From: a virus
DNA: 43,542 bases
IMG/VR virus record: IMGVR_UViG_3300028654_000029
Location: 1-43,542 of that record
Direction: 5' to 3' (one strand)
The translations under genes were made by a program, and so were the position numbers. Positions 30,283-38,858 of this stretch are shown in pieces. How positions within the stretch are numbered: position 1 is the first letter of the stretch; every line of letters starts with the position of its first letter. The notes beneath the pieces are model-generated. The model was not told where the DNA came from. It saw nothing but the letters and a program-made list of their open reading frames with translations, and did not search any database.

Positions 30283-30882
30283 TTATGCCACCTCCGAGGA
30301 TTCGGGTTGTGCTCCCAGGAAGTCCAAAATGCCATGCGCGATCAAGTCCGCGATCCCGGGAACATGATCCTTGATCATATCCCTGTCGCGGTCATTCGAA
30401 ATGAACCCGACCTCGATAAGTACACTCGGGACAGGAATGTCATTGAGCACCGTCAATCGCTTACCGAGCCATGCCAAATCCTGTTTGATGCCACGGTCTT
30501 CGTCCCATAGGTCGGATCGGGAAATAAGTTTGTTGATGGCCTGGGCCAGTAGCAGATCGCCGGCGTCCCTGTAGAATATCTCCGCGCCCTTGGCTATCTT
30601 ACGCTCGTCCCGAAAAGTAGACGGATCATCCGCTTGGAAGTTGCAGTGTATGGAAACAAACGCATCCGGATTAATATCCATGATTGCGGCGGCACGCGCA
30701 GATAGCGAAACTGGTTTGTCCATGATCCTAGTGTAACTTATCGACCCGAACGGAAGAAGCCTTTCAAGTATTCTTCCGGTCTCGAGTGCGAGCTCAAGGT
30801 TGAAGTCATCCTCCGAGTATCCGGCGTACTGCGCCCCTGGATCCTTTCCGCCATGTCCGGCATCGAGTAAAACTTTTTTCAT
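30283..30882 (-). CDS. N-acetylmuramoyl-L-alanine amidase (Amidase_3), endolysin
   Basis: A 199-residue zinc amidase that cuts the bond between muramic acid and the stem peptide. Zinc ligands and active site: LLDAGHGG (His10), Glu24 in YSEDDFNLE, FVSIHCN (His79), and catalytic Glu157 in LIEVGFIS. There is no signal peptide and no cell-wall binding domain, so release needs the holin. It is preceded by the tail fibre gene and followed by the XhlA-like gene. Confidence 0.88.
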   Translation of the reverse strand: MKKVLLDAGHGGKDPGAQYAGYSEDDFNLELALETGRILERLLPFGSISYTRIMDKPVSLSARAAAIMDINPDAFVSIHCNFQADDPSTFRDERKIAKGAEIFYRDAGDLLLAQAINKLISRSDLWDEDRGIKQDLAWLGKRLTVLNDIPVPSVLIEVGFISNDRDRDMIKDHVPGIADLIAHGILDFLGAQPESSEVA

Positions 30883-30934
30883 GTCAGCACCTCACAAAGA
30901 ATTACAATCCAAGTCCTTCGGTTTTTAATCAAAC

Positions 30935-32074
30935 CTATGCAGGCATAATAAATATATTTGAAGTCGAGAAACCAGCTGCATAGACGAACAAACCATCCGT
31001 GCATATTCCCAGTGGATTTGGAGTCGTTCCTGGGAAAGTAAAGGTCCGAGTGACGGTAGCCGAATATGGATCGATTTGGTCTATCGTGTCATTCCCATAC
31101 TTGCATACCCATACACGAAGTCCATCGAAAGTCATTTTTGTGGGATTGCTTGATCCCGCGAGATTTAGTGTGGTGGTGAGTGTTTCTGTATCCGGGTTGA
31201 CTTTATAGACCTGGTCATTTCCACAAAACCAAACGCTCTGAGTTATTCCGTCGAAGACACCTCCAGAAACCAATGCCGCGCTGACATCCAACTCAACCGT
31301 CGCCGTCACCGTGTTGGTTGAAATATCGACCTTAACCGCATTTTTTCCACTGTAATTTCCAACCCACATATGCGTTCCGTCGCATACGAATGCCCGCGGA
31401 CAATTAAAAGCCGCGTCAGCGATGTCCGTAACGACGAATGTGTTAATATTTATCTTCTTGACATGGCCAACGTCTCCGTCTGGTCCTGTCCACATTGAGT
31501 CGATTCCATCGAATGCGATTCCATTAGGAGTCGCAGCCCCGAGTTCGGCATAGGTTATGGTTCGGATAAGACTTCCGTCAGTCGGATCGATGACCGATAT
31601 GGTGCTGTTTGTCCTATTCACTATCCATAACCTGGTACCGTCAGATTCGATTACATAGGGGCCACTGAATCCCGTGAAAGTCGCCTCGACCGCTTTTGTC
31701 AGTTGATTTATCTTTATAACCGTATTCGTAGATGTCGATATGTATATTTTTCCAAATGCATATTTCATATGCACTGAGTTTCCACCATAACCAAATGTCG
31801 ACACCCTCCGACTGACATAGTCAAGATTGAATGCCGTGGCCTGTTCTATTGTGGCCGAAAGTCCGATTCTCGCCGTTTCGGATTTTGCGGTGCTGAACCA
31901 TTGGGTCCACACATACATGAGATTTAACAGCCAGTTCATGGTGGAGAACGGAGGTTTCTCAGCGATGAACCCTTGGTCCTTTATAGCTTCGGACGGTTCG
32001 ATGATCGCGGTCACGAGCACCGGGTCCGTTGGATTGGTAGTCCAGCGGGGTAATTTAGTTGGTCTGAATATCAT
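30935..32074 (-). CDS. Tail fibre with beta-propeller (YVTN/NHL-like) domain
   Basis: A 379-residue protein. The N-terminus (MIFRPTKLPRWTTNPTDP... PSEAIKDQGF, then EKPPFSTMNWLLNLMYVWTQW) is the anchoring module seen at the start of many phage fibre proteins. Residues about 85-375 contain six to seven repeats of the form D(G/P)xxxWVxNxxxxTVxxID, such as GTRLWIVNRTNSTISVIDP and THMWVGNYSGKNAVKVDIS, the blades of a beta-propeller. ATG 32074 has GGAGG six bases upstream. A receptor-binding or spike-cap role is inferred from position after the DUF2612 baseplate protein. Confidence 0.7.
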   Translation of the reverse strand: MIFRPTKLPRWTTNPTDPVLVTAIIEPSEAIKDQGFIAEKPPFSTMNWLLNLMYVWTQWFSTAKSETARIGLSATIEQATAFNLDYVSRRVSTFGYGGNSVHMKYAFGKIYISTSTNTVIKINQLTKAVEATFTGFSGPYVIESDGTRLWIVNRTNSTISVIDPTDGSLIRTITYAELGAATPNGIAFDGIDSMWTGPDGDVGHVKKININTFVVTDIADAAFNCPRAFVCDGTHMWVGNYSGKNAVKVDISTNTVTATVELDVSAALVSGGVFDGITQSVWFCGNDQVYKVNPDTETLTTTLNLAGSSNPTKMTFDGLRVWVCKYGNDTIDQIDPYSATVTRTFTFPGTTPNPLGICTDGLFVYAAGFSTSNIFIMPA

Positions 32075-32084
32075 AATATCCTCC

Positions 32085-33332
32085 TTAAAATGCGGTGGAC
32101 AATACTCCGCCCACCGTTCCTGTTCCGTCATCGAATCCCGCGGTTTCATCCGGGCCGACGTACTCTGCAAACGCGAACGCCGGGGACGTGGTCAATGAAA
32201 GACTTCCTATTTCTACGCCAGCCGCTTTGCATAATTCAACTGCCGTCCTTGCGGTTTCCATGTCAGGTTCAACCGGCACGCTCGCCTGGATGGAAAAAGC
32301 GGCGGGGAAATACTCGTGGATTTCAACATGGTCCGAATTCATAAGCGACCCGAAAATTTTAACCAGATCCTCGATCGTCCCCTCAGAATTAACCATGTAT
32401 ATTTTGAGATACAGGGCCGTGCGATACAGTGAGTCGGAAAGCGATCCTCTCGGCAAGTTGAGTATTTTACCGAACCCATCCAGTTGCTCTCCAATGGCCG
32501 TGGACAAAGACTCAGATGAGAGAATTGTTTCGAGTGTGTCCACCTCGTAGTAGCACTGGTCCGCGATGGTTCGGACAACGGATTTTAGATTTTCCGCCTC
32601 CTTGTACTGGTGAAGCAGGCGGTCTATGGCCTCATCCTCAAAGTCGATCTTTGGAATAGTGAGAATTTCCAAGTTACAGATCGCCGCCTGGATGCCACTA
32701 TAGTCTGCCCCACTGAACCCGACCGCAGAGTTTTCCAAATAGTACGGAACCGGAGTGGTAAATAATTTAATTCCATTTGAAAACAAAGTTATGTTCTGTC
32801 CATCGTCCCATACTTCAAAATCGAAATAATACGCATCAGGAATCACGCTTCCATTGAATATGGGAATTGGTTGTGCCGCCTCCGGTAGTGAACTTATCGG
32901 TGCTCCTCCTGCGGATCCAGACGGATAGTGCCGCTCCTCAGGGGATCTTGGATCTGAGTCGTTTATCGCCACCATCGGACCAGCGAATCCTACGAATAAA
33001 TACTCCGACAGGTCCGCCTTCGCGCGAATGAAAAATCCTATCTGCCCGAGATCCCATGGGTCCTTGTTCCCAACGGACGTCTGGAAGAACCTCGCCTTGT
33101 ATACTCGGGGAGAGTACGATCCGAGGTCCATGGCCGCGGCCGCAAACGGAGACAGCATATAAGCCCCTGGTTCCCCCCAGTATCCGTACCAGTTGTCATA
33201 CATCCCTATCTGAGCGGTGACAACGAAACTCTTGGGTATCCATGACAATTCCGGGTGACCATAGGGATGATGGTCGGATAATTCCTCTCCGAAGTAATTG
33301 TCCTCTGGACGAAAATCCCTGAGAAGTATCAT
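32085..33332 (-). CDS. Baseplate protein: lectin-like domain plus DUF2612
   Basis: A 415-residue protein with two parts. Residues about 10-210 are beta-rich with DYSGIQAAICNLEI and WDDGQNITLFSNGIKLF, like a LamG or jelly-roll lectin. Residues about 212-375 match DUF2612: AIDRLLHQYKEAENLKSVV, IGEQLDGFGKILNLPRGSLSDSLYRTALYLKI and SEGTIEDLVKIFGSLM. DUF2612 proteins link the gpJ-like wedge to the fibre. The fused lectin domain is unusual and may contact the cell surface. Confidence 0.7.
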   Translation of the reverse strand: MILLRDFRPEDNYFGEELSDHHPYGHPELSWIPKSFVVTAQIGMYDNWYGYWGEPGAYMLSPFAAAAMDLGSYSPRVYKARFFQTSVGNKDPWDLGQIGFFIRAKADLSEYLFVGFAGPMVAINDSDPRSPEERHYPSGSAGGAPISSLPEAAQPIPIFNGSVIPDAYYFDFEVWDDGQNITLFSNGIKLFTTPVPYYLENSAVGFSGADYSGIQAAICNLEILTIPKIDFEDEAIDRLLHQYKEAENLKSVVRTIADQCYYEVDTLETILSSESLSTAIGEQLDGFGKILNLPRGSLSDSLYRTALYLKIYMVNSEGTIEDLVKIFGSLMNSDHVEIHEYFPAAFSIQASVPVEPDMETARTAVELCKAAGVEIGSLSLTTSPAFAFAEYVGPDETAGFDDGTGTVGGVLSTAF

Positions 33333-34513
33333 GCGTGCACCACCGTGATCCTTGAAGTGTCGAACACCGCGAGTTCATCGGCTGCCACGGAGATGTTTGT
33401 GGTCTGCCAGGATGATCCGTTAAGGCTCGCTTCCACGAGTATTCCAAACACGCCCTCAATGGTATTTATCGGAGTATAGAACTGGCTGAGTATGACGTCA
33501 TGCCCCAAAACATATATCGCATCTGAGAACTCGATTATGGCCGAAATTATGGAGTCGTCTCCAGTGGATGGATATACGGTCCCTTCGTTGGGGTCGACAT
33601 TGGGAGTTATCGTCACCCTCAAATATATTTCTTTATTATCGGGACGTGAGAACTTAACCGTATGGGAAGTTCCCTGGCTGTCAACTACCGTCTCCGACTC
33701 CTCTCCGAACGTCTCTATGCCCGCCGCCTTGGACGCGAATATCGCGGCCGCTATGTCGGCGTCATTCCCTCCGGATACTACCGCCTCGAACGAGTGGGGA
33801 GGTCTGCCGTCCGAGTCATACAGTCCGGTATCGTTCTCCACGATGTTCGCCTGCAGGACGTTGTCGACGTTCAAAATCGCATTTCGAATTCCGTTGACCG
33901 TCGCAGTCCCTGGACGGTTAAGGGTGATGGCTCTCCGGATTCTGAGTTGTGTGTCGGTCTCCGTTTCCCTTCCGACGACCGCGTCCAAAGTGTTCGTTAC
34001 GGATGTCACTCCTGAGACCGGGGTCTCTATGACCGTCAACGTCCCGGACGGAGCCTGAGTCGATCCCGCAGTCTCCGCCTCAAAAACAATGTCGACATAC
34101 CCAGACGAAACCGAACCTATAATCCCGGATGCAGCACTGATGAATCTCGACGCTGGACTCCCGGAAACTGAAGCGGTGAAACCGGCTGGAACCGAAGTCC
34201 CGTTCGTTCCTGACACCCTCGCCGTCACGTTGCTCTTCGTGGCCATCAGACGGAATATGTTTGTTACCTCTACCACTCTGTCAAGGCTAACCCCCTCCGC
34301 GGTGGAAGGGTACCTGCTATAGTATACGGCCTCCATCTCCTCCCAGACCAGCGACTCCCGCTCGGATATCGTCCCGATTATCTGTCCAAGCGGACCCTGT
34401 GGATCGATGTTTATAGCCGCGCCTAGTCTGGACTTGAAGTCGGCTTCAAGTTCTGCCTTTATATCCGCGAGTCTTTTTGGCGTAAACCCCGTAACTCCCA
34501 ATCCAAAACTCAT
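33329..34513 (-). CDS. Baseplate J-like wedge protein
   Basis: A 394-residue baseplate wedge. The N-terminus FTPKRLADIKAELEADFKSRLG, then GPLGQIIGTISERESLVWEEMEAVYYS and the AEGVSLDRVVEV segment are signatures of gpJ-like proteins (P2 gpJ, T4 gp6 group), followed by ETDTQLRIRRAITLNRPGTATVNGIRNAI. It forms the ring around the hub. It overlaps its neighbours by four bases on each side. Confidence 0.85.
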   Translation of the reverse strand: MSFGLGVTGFTPKRLADIKAELEADFKSRLGAAINIDPQGPLGQIIGTISERESLVWEEMEAVYYSRYPSTAEGVSLDRVVEVTNIFRLMATKSNVTARVSGTNGTSVPAGFTASVSGSPASRFISAASGIIGSVSSGYVDIVFEAETAGSTQAPSGTLTVIETPVSGVTSVTNTLDAVVGRETETDTQLRIRRAITLNRPGTATVNGIRNAILNVDNVLQANIVENDTGLYDSDGRPPHSFEAVVSGGNDADIAAAIFASKAAGIETFGEESETVVDSQGTSHTVKFSRPDNKEIYLRVTITPNVDPNEGTVYPSTGDDSIISAIIEFSDAIYVLGHDVILSQFYTPINTIEGVFGILVEASLNGSSWQTTNISVAADELAVFDTSRITVVHA

Positions 34514-34866
34514 GGTATTGTCACCTCCGCTACTATGTTTCCCTCAATGGTCTGCGCCACAAATATCAGCGTCCCGACCCTGGTGCTGTCATCCACGGAA
34601 AACGTGTAATTTTCCAAACCAATAACCCCTGGGGATTTTAGTATTTCCTCACGAAGCATGTTATCCCGTAGTGTGGCATTTGGGTTTTTCCTGAGAATTT
34701 CCTGGAAGTACTTGACCCCCTTGGTCATTTCCAAAAACCATTCCCCATAAAAAGTTCTGAGCCGGTGGGTTATTCTCTGACGTATTTCCTCAATACCCGT
34801 AACGATCACGAGCGAGTTTCCAATGATGGATATGTCTCCGGACGAGTCCTGCAGTATGTCGCTCAT
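34510..34866 (-). CDS. gp25-like baseplate wedge (DUF2634 type)
   Basis: A 118-residue protein starting at ATG 34866, where AAGGGGAA lies nearby and the preceding stop overlaps. It has GIEEIRQRITHRLRTFYGEWFLEMTKGVKYFQEIL, the conserved core of gp25/lysozyme-like wedge proteins, where the Glu marks the remnant site. It works with gpJ to nucleate sheath assembly. The gene order, spike then gp25 then gpJ, is standard. Confidence 0.8.
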   Translation of the reverse strand: MSDILQDSSGDISIIGNSLVIVTGIEEIRQRITHRLRTFYGEWFLEMTKGVKYFQEILRKNPNATLRDNMLREEILKSPGVIGLENYTFSVDDSTRVGTLIFVAQTIEGNIVAEVTIP

Positions 34867-34867
34867 G

Positions 34868-35527
34868 TCACTTCCCCTTGACCTTTGTCGTGCCCACGCA
34901 CGCGGTCGCATTTATGGTGCATAGACCGTTCGGGGCCGTTATGACGAGCGCGGAAAGGTCTGACTTAAGCGCCAGAGCAGAACCGGATTCATCCCCGAGA
35001 TTTATGTCCGAACTCGTTACGACGACCTTCGTGGCCGTGACATTCACCCGGCCGCCACTTGTGATCTCTATAAGTGAGTCCCCGTTCACGATCTCCAGGG
35101 ACGTCGAAGGACACTTCGGAACCATGGCCGCCGGCTTGGGGTATATTCCCGGATACGCGACGGCGTCATTGAGAGAGAACTTCGCGGGGTCCTCCGGGTC
35201 AATCGATCCGCCCCGCTCAATCCACAGGTCCAGGGAACGCTCCGAGAAAACCAGCAACACATAGTCTCCGGCCGCTACCGGAATCTTCACCCAAGAGTCT
35301 CCGGCTCGGTAGAAAAGCACCGGCACTCCGGATATTACCGGAAGTTCCACGGCACTGTCCTCGTCAACATACTTCCGCCGGAGCATTGGGACGACCTTCG
35401 CCAATCCGGTAGAAGGGTCGAATGACTCGATCCTTCCGGGAAGGCACGTGTGCACGTCCACAAGTTCCTTCGCGATGGCGTTCGATATCAGTTGTGATAT
35501 TGTGGTCCTAGATCTGTACTCCGGCAT
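34868..35527 (-). CDS. Baseplate spike, Gp138-like
   Basis: A 219-residue spike tip. The N-terminal OB-like part (VDVHTCLPGRIESFDPSTGLAKVVPMLRRKY... SGVPVLF) matches the Gp138 N-terminal domain. The later region (about 140-200) has short beta repeats (LIEITSGGRVNVTATKVVVTSSDINLG) as in trimeric needle shafts. The C-terminus has cysteines (CTINATACVGTTKV) typical of some tips. It pierces the outer cell surface during contraction. Confidence 0.83.
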   Translation of the reverse strand: MPEYRSRTTISQLISNAIAKELVDVHTCLPGRIESFDPSTGLAKVVPMLRRKYVDEDSAVELPVISGVPVLFYRAGDSWVKIPVAAGDYVLLVFSERSLDLWIERGGSIDPEDPAKFSLNDAVAYPGIYPKPAAMVPKCPSTSLEIVNGDSLIEITSGGRVNVTATKVVVTSSDINLGDESGSALALKSDLSALVITAPNGLCTINATACVGTTKVKGK

Positions 35528-36323
35528 TTACCGTTCCCTCCACCTCTGTGTAGTAGTCTCCCATCATCGTGTCCCCAAAATGTCTGACTCTTATGACGTT
35601 GTACGTGCCGCTACCGGTATTCTCTCCGTCCCTAGTCTCAAGTTTGAACTTTCCCCCGGGTATGAGACGGTAGTTGAGCAGACTTCTGGCCATCATTCCC
35701 TTCTCGGTCTTGCTTGGGAGCCCGATTAAACCGGTGGTTGACTTAAGAAGCACGACGGTCTCGACGGCGCTCGCGCCCTTTGGATAAATTTGGATCGAAT
35801 TATTCTGCGTATTCCACGTAAGGCCGCAGTACTCCGTTATCTGGTCGAGCAGTTTCTTGACCGTCCCCGAGAAGGCCTTTCCATTGATGTACTGTTTCGA
35901 CAAGTCTCCGCTCTTAACGGATAGGTGCAGTCCGATCTTGGCGAGGGCCGCGTCAACGATTTGCTGGCACGTTGACCCCTCCTTGAACGAACACTCAATG
36001 TGCGCATTCTGAATCTCATAGAGTCCATCCCCGCACTGCATGGTGGTTATGATGTCCCCGCCATTTCGCTCGTGCTTTATCCCCTTGGTAGCTATGTCTC
36101 CCCAAAACACTATTCCCACGTCACCCTTGTATCCGGCCTCAAGCCTCATCTTTTCCGATGTGTTTTCAATGTATGCCCTGGAGTCCGGACTGAGGTTGTA
36201 GACGGATATCTTAGCCTTGTTCGGGTCACTGCCATCGTCCTTCTTTATGTCGAACGATATGCGGGTATTGAACTGTTTGGTCCCGATCGTAAGGTAAGCT
36301 TCCCGGATGAATAGGCGTGACAT
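35508..36323 (-). CDS. Baseplate hub protein
   Basis: A 271-residue hub subunit of the gpD/gp27/XkdQ type: an N-terminal DIKKDDGSDPNKAKISVYNLSPDSRAYIE segment, GYKGDVGIVFWGDI, then the LysM-like middle CSFKEGSTCQQIVDAAL, and a C-terminal LIPGGKFKLETRDG... YNVIRVRHFGDT. It connects tube and spike. It overlaps the spike gene by 20 bases. The family is seen from these segments; no enzyme site. Confidence 0.75.
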   Translation of the reverse strand: MSRLFIREAYLTIGTKQFNTRISFDIKKDDGSDPNKAKISVYNLSPDSRAYIENTSEKMRLEAGYKGDVGIVFWGDIATKGIKHERNGGDIITTMQCGDGLYEIQNAHIECSFKEGSTCQQIVDAALAKIGLHLSVKSGDLSKQYINGKAFSGTVKKLLDQITEYCGLTWNTQNNSIQIYPKGASAVETVVLLKSTTGLIGLPSKTEKGMMARSLLNYRLIPGGKFKLETRDGENTGSGTYNVIRVRHFGDTMMGDYYTEVEGTVNAGVQI

Positions 36324-36324
36324 A

Positions 36325-36651
36325 TCATGCCTCCGAGAAGTAGACGAGCTTTATGTCCTGGCCAAGATTGTCCCTGGTCGGAATTCTCTCGGCGCCAGTC
36401 TCATCCAGCACCATGAATGCACCCACAGGAAACCCGGGGATGCACCCAATATATTTCGACGTCAGTGGGTATGACGGAAGTAGTGGTATGCCGGCAAGCA
36501 ACATGGTTCCTGCCGCATCCGCTATGTCCATAATCCACCGGTCCATGGTCCCATTGTACCGAAACGAAAGCGTATACAGAACGTCGTCGAGAACCACGTT
36601 TTCGAAGTAACTGTAGACGTCTGTCCTTACCGGTATCTCTATAAGGTTCAT
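36325..36651 (-). CDS. Baseplate hub-associated protein (DUF6983-like)
   Basis: A 108-residue beta-rich protein with EIPVRTDVYSYFENVVLDDVLYTLSFRYN, then GIPLLPSYPLT and DNLGQDIKLVYF. The pattern is that of small baseplate proteins found with DUF3383 sheath systems. It is placed between Dit-like and hub genes with a four-base overlap upstream. Its exact position in the baseplate is unknown. Confidence 0.65.
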   Translation of the reverse strand: MNLIEIPVRTDVYSYFENVVLDDVLYTLSFRYNGTMDRWIMDIADAAGTMLLAGIPLLPSYPLTSKYIGCIPGFPVGAFMVLDETGAERIPTRDNLGQDIKLVYFSEA

Positions 36652-37283
36652 GGCCTCACCAGTCCGTTAAATATAGTTCCGGATCCGAATTTGTCAACGA
36701 GACTTGCCGCGATGGTTTTGTTCTTGTCCGAGGCGGACTTCGTCGCCTGGTGCCCTGAGTTCTCCGTTCCTGCCGTACCGTGTTTGACGTCGTCGGATGA
36801 GTTCGTGGAAGCGACCATGGAGGTTTCCACTATCGTGATCGCATCGAGCGTGGCCGTGAAAACGAGAGCCTTCCCGTTCTTAGAGTCCCTGACTGGACTG
36901 TACTTCGTTATCACCATGTTCTCATACACGCCGAGCGACCCGACGAAGTCGAACGGCTCGCGGCTGTTTCTAAGGTTAAGCAGGAACTGATGCGCAGCTT
37001 CAGACCGGTTCTTAAACTGCTGTCCAGTGAGTATTTTATCCAACCCGACAGGCGTGTTGCTTACGATTCCCTCTATGGTCAGGCTTACGGGATCCAGGGC
37101 GATATGGTCAGTGATGTCCGCCCCGCTCTCAACCTGGGACTTGGTCGGGGTAGCCGAGTAGTTCGGGGTCTCGGAAAGTATGACGTCCATCTCCAATGAA
37201 ATGTTGTCAGTTCCTCCCTTTTTTCCCGGGAGGCAGAATCCCTTCTTGCTGTTCTTCCCCACTATGAGCTGCATCAAGGCCAT
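36648..37283 (-). CDS. Dit-like baseplate/tail protein
   Basis: A 211-residue protein. The N-terminal half (ISLEMDVILSETPNYSATPTKSQVESGADITDHIALDPVSLTIEGIVS) matches Dit-like proteins of contractile tails. The C-terminus is polar and Ser/Asn-rich (about 155-200), probably a flexible extension. It follows the tape measure gene directly and may cap the tube and recruit the hub. Confidence 0.65.
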   Translation of the reverse strand: MALMQLIVGKNSKKGFCLPGKKGGTDNISLEMDVILSETPNYSATPTKSQVESGADITDHIALDPVSLTIEGIVSNTPVGLDKILTGQQFKNRSEAAHQFLLNLRNSREPFDFVGSLGVYENMVITKYSPVRDSKNGKALVFTATLDAITIVETSMVASTNSSDDVKHGTAGTENSGHQATKSASDKNKTIAASLVDKFGSGTIFNGLVRP

Positions 37284-37287
37284 GGAA

Positions 37288-38856
37288 TTACCTCGCTATG
37301 GATGGGGCGAAGTCCATGCTGGACTCCTGGATAAGGTCACCGAAAATCTTGTTTACCACGTCCGCCACGATCCCGCCGGTCTGATCATTCGTCATTCCAC
37401 CGTTGAGAGTTATACTCACGCTCGGCTTGAACTCAATGCGGCCCCCGGGGGTATAGTTAGCGAGCGTGTTCCTATACGATGTCGGCTGCGGGGCGGAGTT
37501 CCTAATCAGGTTGCCGACATTACTTATAGCCTCCGTGCCCATGAGGGGATTACCCTGAATCTCCGCCGACACCCGGGTCATATACTTTCCCATGAGTCCA
37601 GGGACAAGGCGGAAAAGCCTGGTCCAACCCTCAATGGCCCTGTCGAGTAACGACACCATGGGACTCAGGAAGTCCTTGACCGCAGAGTTGAGCCGGCTGA
37701 GCCATCCCCAAATGGTCTTGAATACATTTACCAGCACGTCGAACTGACTGGCCAGGTTACTGAAGACGTCGTAGACGAACTTGAAGGCCTCCGGGAACCG
37801 CTTTTGAATCTCTCCCAGCGCCCTGCCGAGCAGAGAGTCCTTTCCATTGAAGAACCCGACGATGTCGTCCAGTAGGATGTAGATGGCCGCTACGGCCGCG
37901 CCAATTGCGAGCGGGATGGCAAGGAATTTTATTTGCATCCATAATGCGGCGGCGCCAACGGCCGTCAACCCGGCCGCCATGATTCTCGTCCACCGCTCGA
38001 ATCCTCCGGTGCTCTCGATGATCTTCTTGCCTGCCTCGATGATGAATCCGAAAGCCTTCCCCAGATAGGTCGCGTACTTTACGATCTCAGAAAAGAAAAG
38101 CTTAAGGTTCGTACCGATCGCCTGCCGGTTCAACCTGAACCACTCTATGAATTTTTTAAGGAGATCCGAGAATACCGGCATCAATGAAATTCCGATCTCA
38201 TTCCTTAGCCCAGACATGGCGCCTTGAACGCGCTTCATGCTATCCATAAACTCCTCGCTCTGCTTGATGGCGCTCTCGTCCATTACGAGTCCGAAGTTTA
38301 TCGCCTCCTGGGTAATTTCTGCCAAGTGCTTGGAGCCCTGGTTCAGCATTGGGATCATGTTTATTCCGGACCGTCCGAAAAGGTCGACTGCGAGCGCAGT
38401 TTTTTTCGGTCCATCTTCCATTCCCTTGAACTTGTCCGCTATCTGCCCAAGCGCTTGCTCGGTATTCAACATTTTTCCATTAGCGTCCTTATACGACATG
38501 CCCAATGCGTTGAACTTACGTTGCGCTTCGGAAGAACCTCTGGAGGCGTCATAGAGCGCGGTGTTAAGGAACTTCATGCCGACGGTGAGTTCTCCGGTAT
38601 CGACGTCTGCCATTTTAGCGGCATACTGCAGAGCCTGCAAGTTTTGAGTGTTCATGCCTATCTTCTGGGCGGTCTTCGCAGTTTCTTCTCCCCATTCCGC
38701 CGTACTTATTACTATGTCGGCAAACTTCTTTACCGTCTCAACCGCAAAGAGGGCGGCGACCACGTGCTTGACCTGCTTTATGGTCTTCTCCATCTCTGTC
38801 AACTGCTTCGTGTCTATCTCGAATCCCCACGTGGTTACCAGTTCTCTGACTGTCAT
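37288..38856 (-). CDS. Tape measure protein
   Basis: A 522-residue, mainly helical protein: an N-terminal coiled coil (TKQLTEMEKTIKQVKHVVAALF), long Lys/Ala-rich helices, and a central hydrophobic double segment (about 289-337: IMAAGLTAVGAAALWMQIKFLAIPLAIGAAVAAIYILLDDIVGFF, interrupted), followed by a C-terminal beta region. It sets tail length; at about 0.15 nm per residue this would be a short tail near 80 nm. The ATG lies two bases after the stop of the frameshifted chaperone, with GAAGGAGGG upstream. Confidence 0.85.
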   Translation of the reverse strand: MTVRELVTTWGFEIDTKQLTEMEKTIKQVKHVVAALFAVETVKKFADIVISTAEWGEETAKTAQKIGMNTQNLQALQYAAKMADVDTGELTVGMKFLNTALYDASRGSSEAQRKFNALGMSYKDANGKMLNTEQALGQIADKFKGMEDGPKKTALAVDLFGRSGINMIPMLNQGSKHLAEITQEAINFGLVMDESAIKQSEEFMDSMKRVQGAMSGLRNEIGISLMPVFSDLLKKFIEWFRLNRQAIGTNLKLFFSEIVKYATYLGKAFGFIIEAGKKIIESTGGFERWTRIMAAGLTAVGAAALWMQIKFLAIPLAIGAAVAAIYILLDDIVGFFNGKDSLLGRALGEIQKRFPEAFKFVYDVFSNLASQFDVLVNVFKTIWGWLSRLNSAVKDFLSPMVSLLDRAIEGWTRLFRLVPGLMGKYMTRVSAEIQGNPLMGTEAISNVGNLIRNSAPQPTSYRNTLANYTPGGRIEFKPSVSITLNGGMTNDQTGGIVADVVNKIFGDLIQESSMDFAPSIAR

Positions 38857-38858
38857 GG

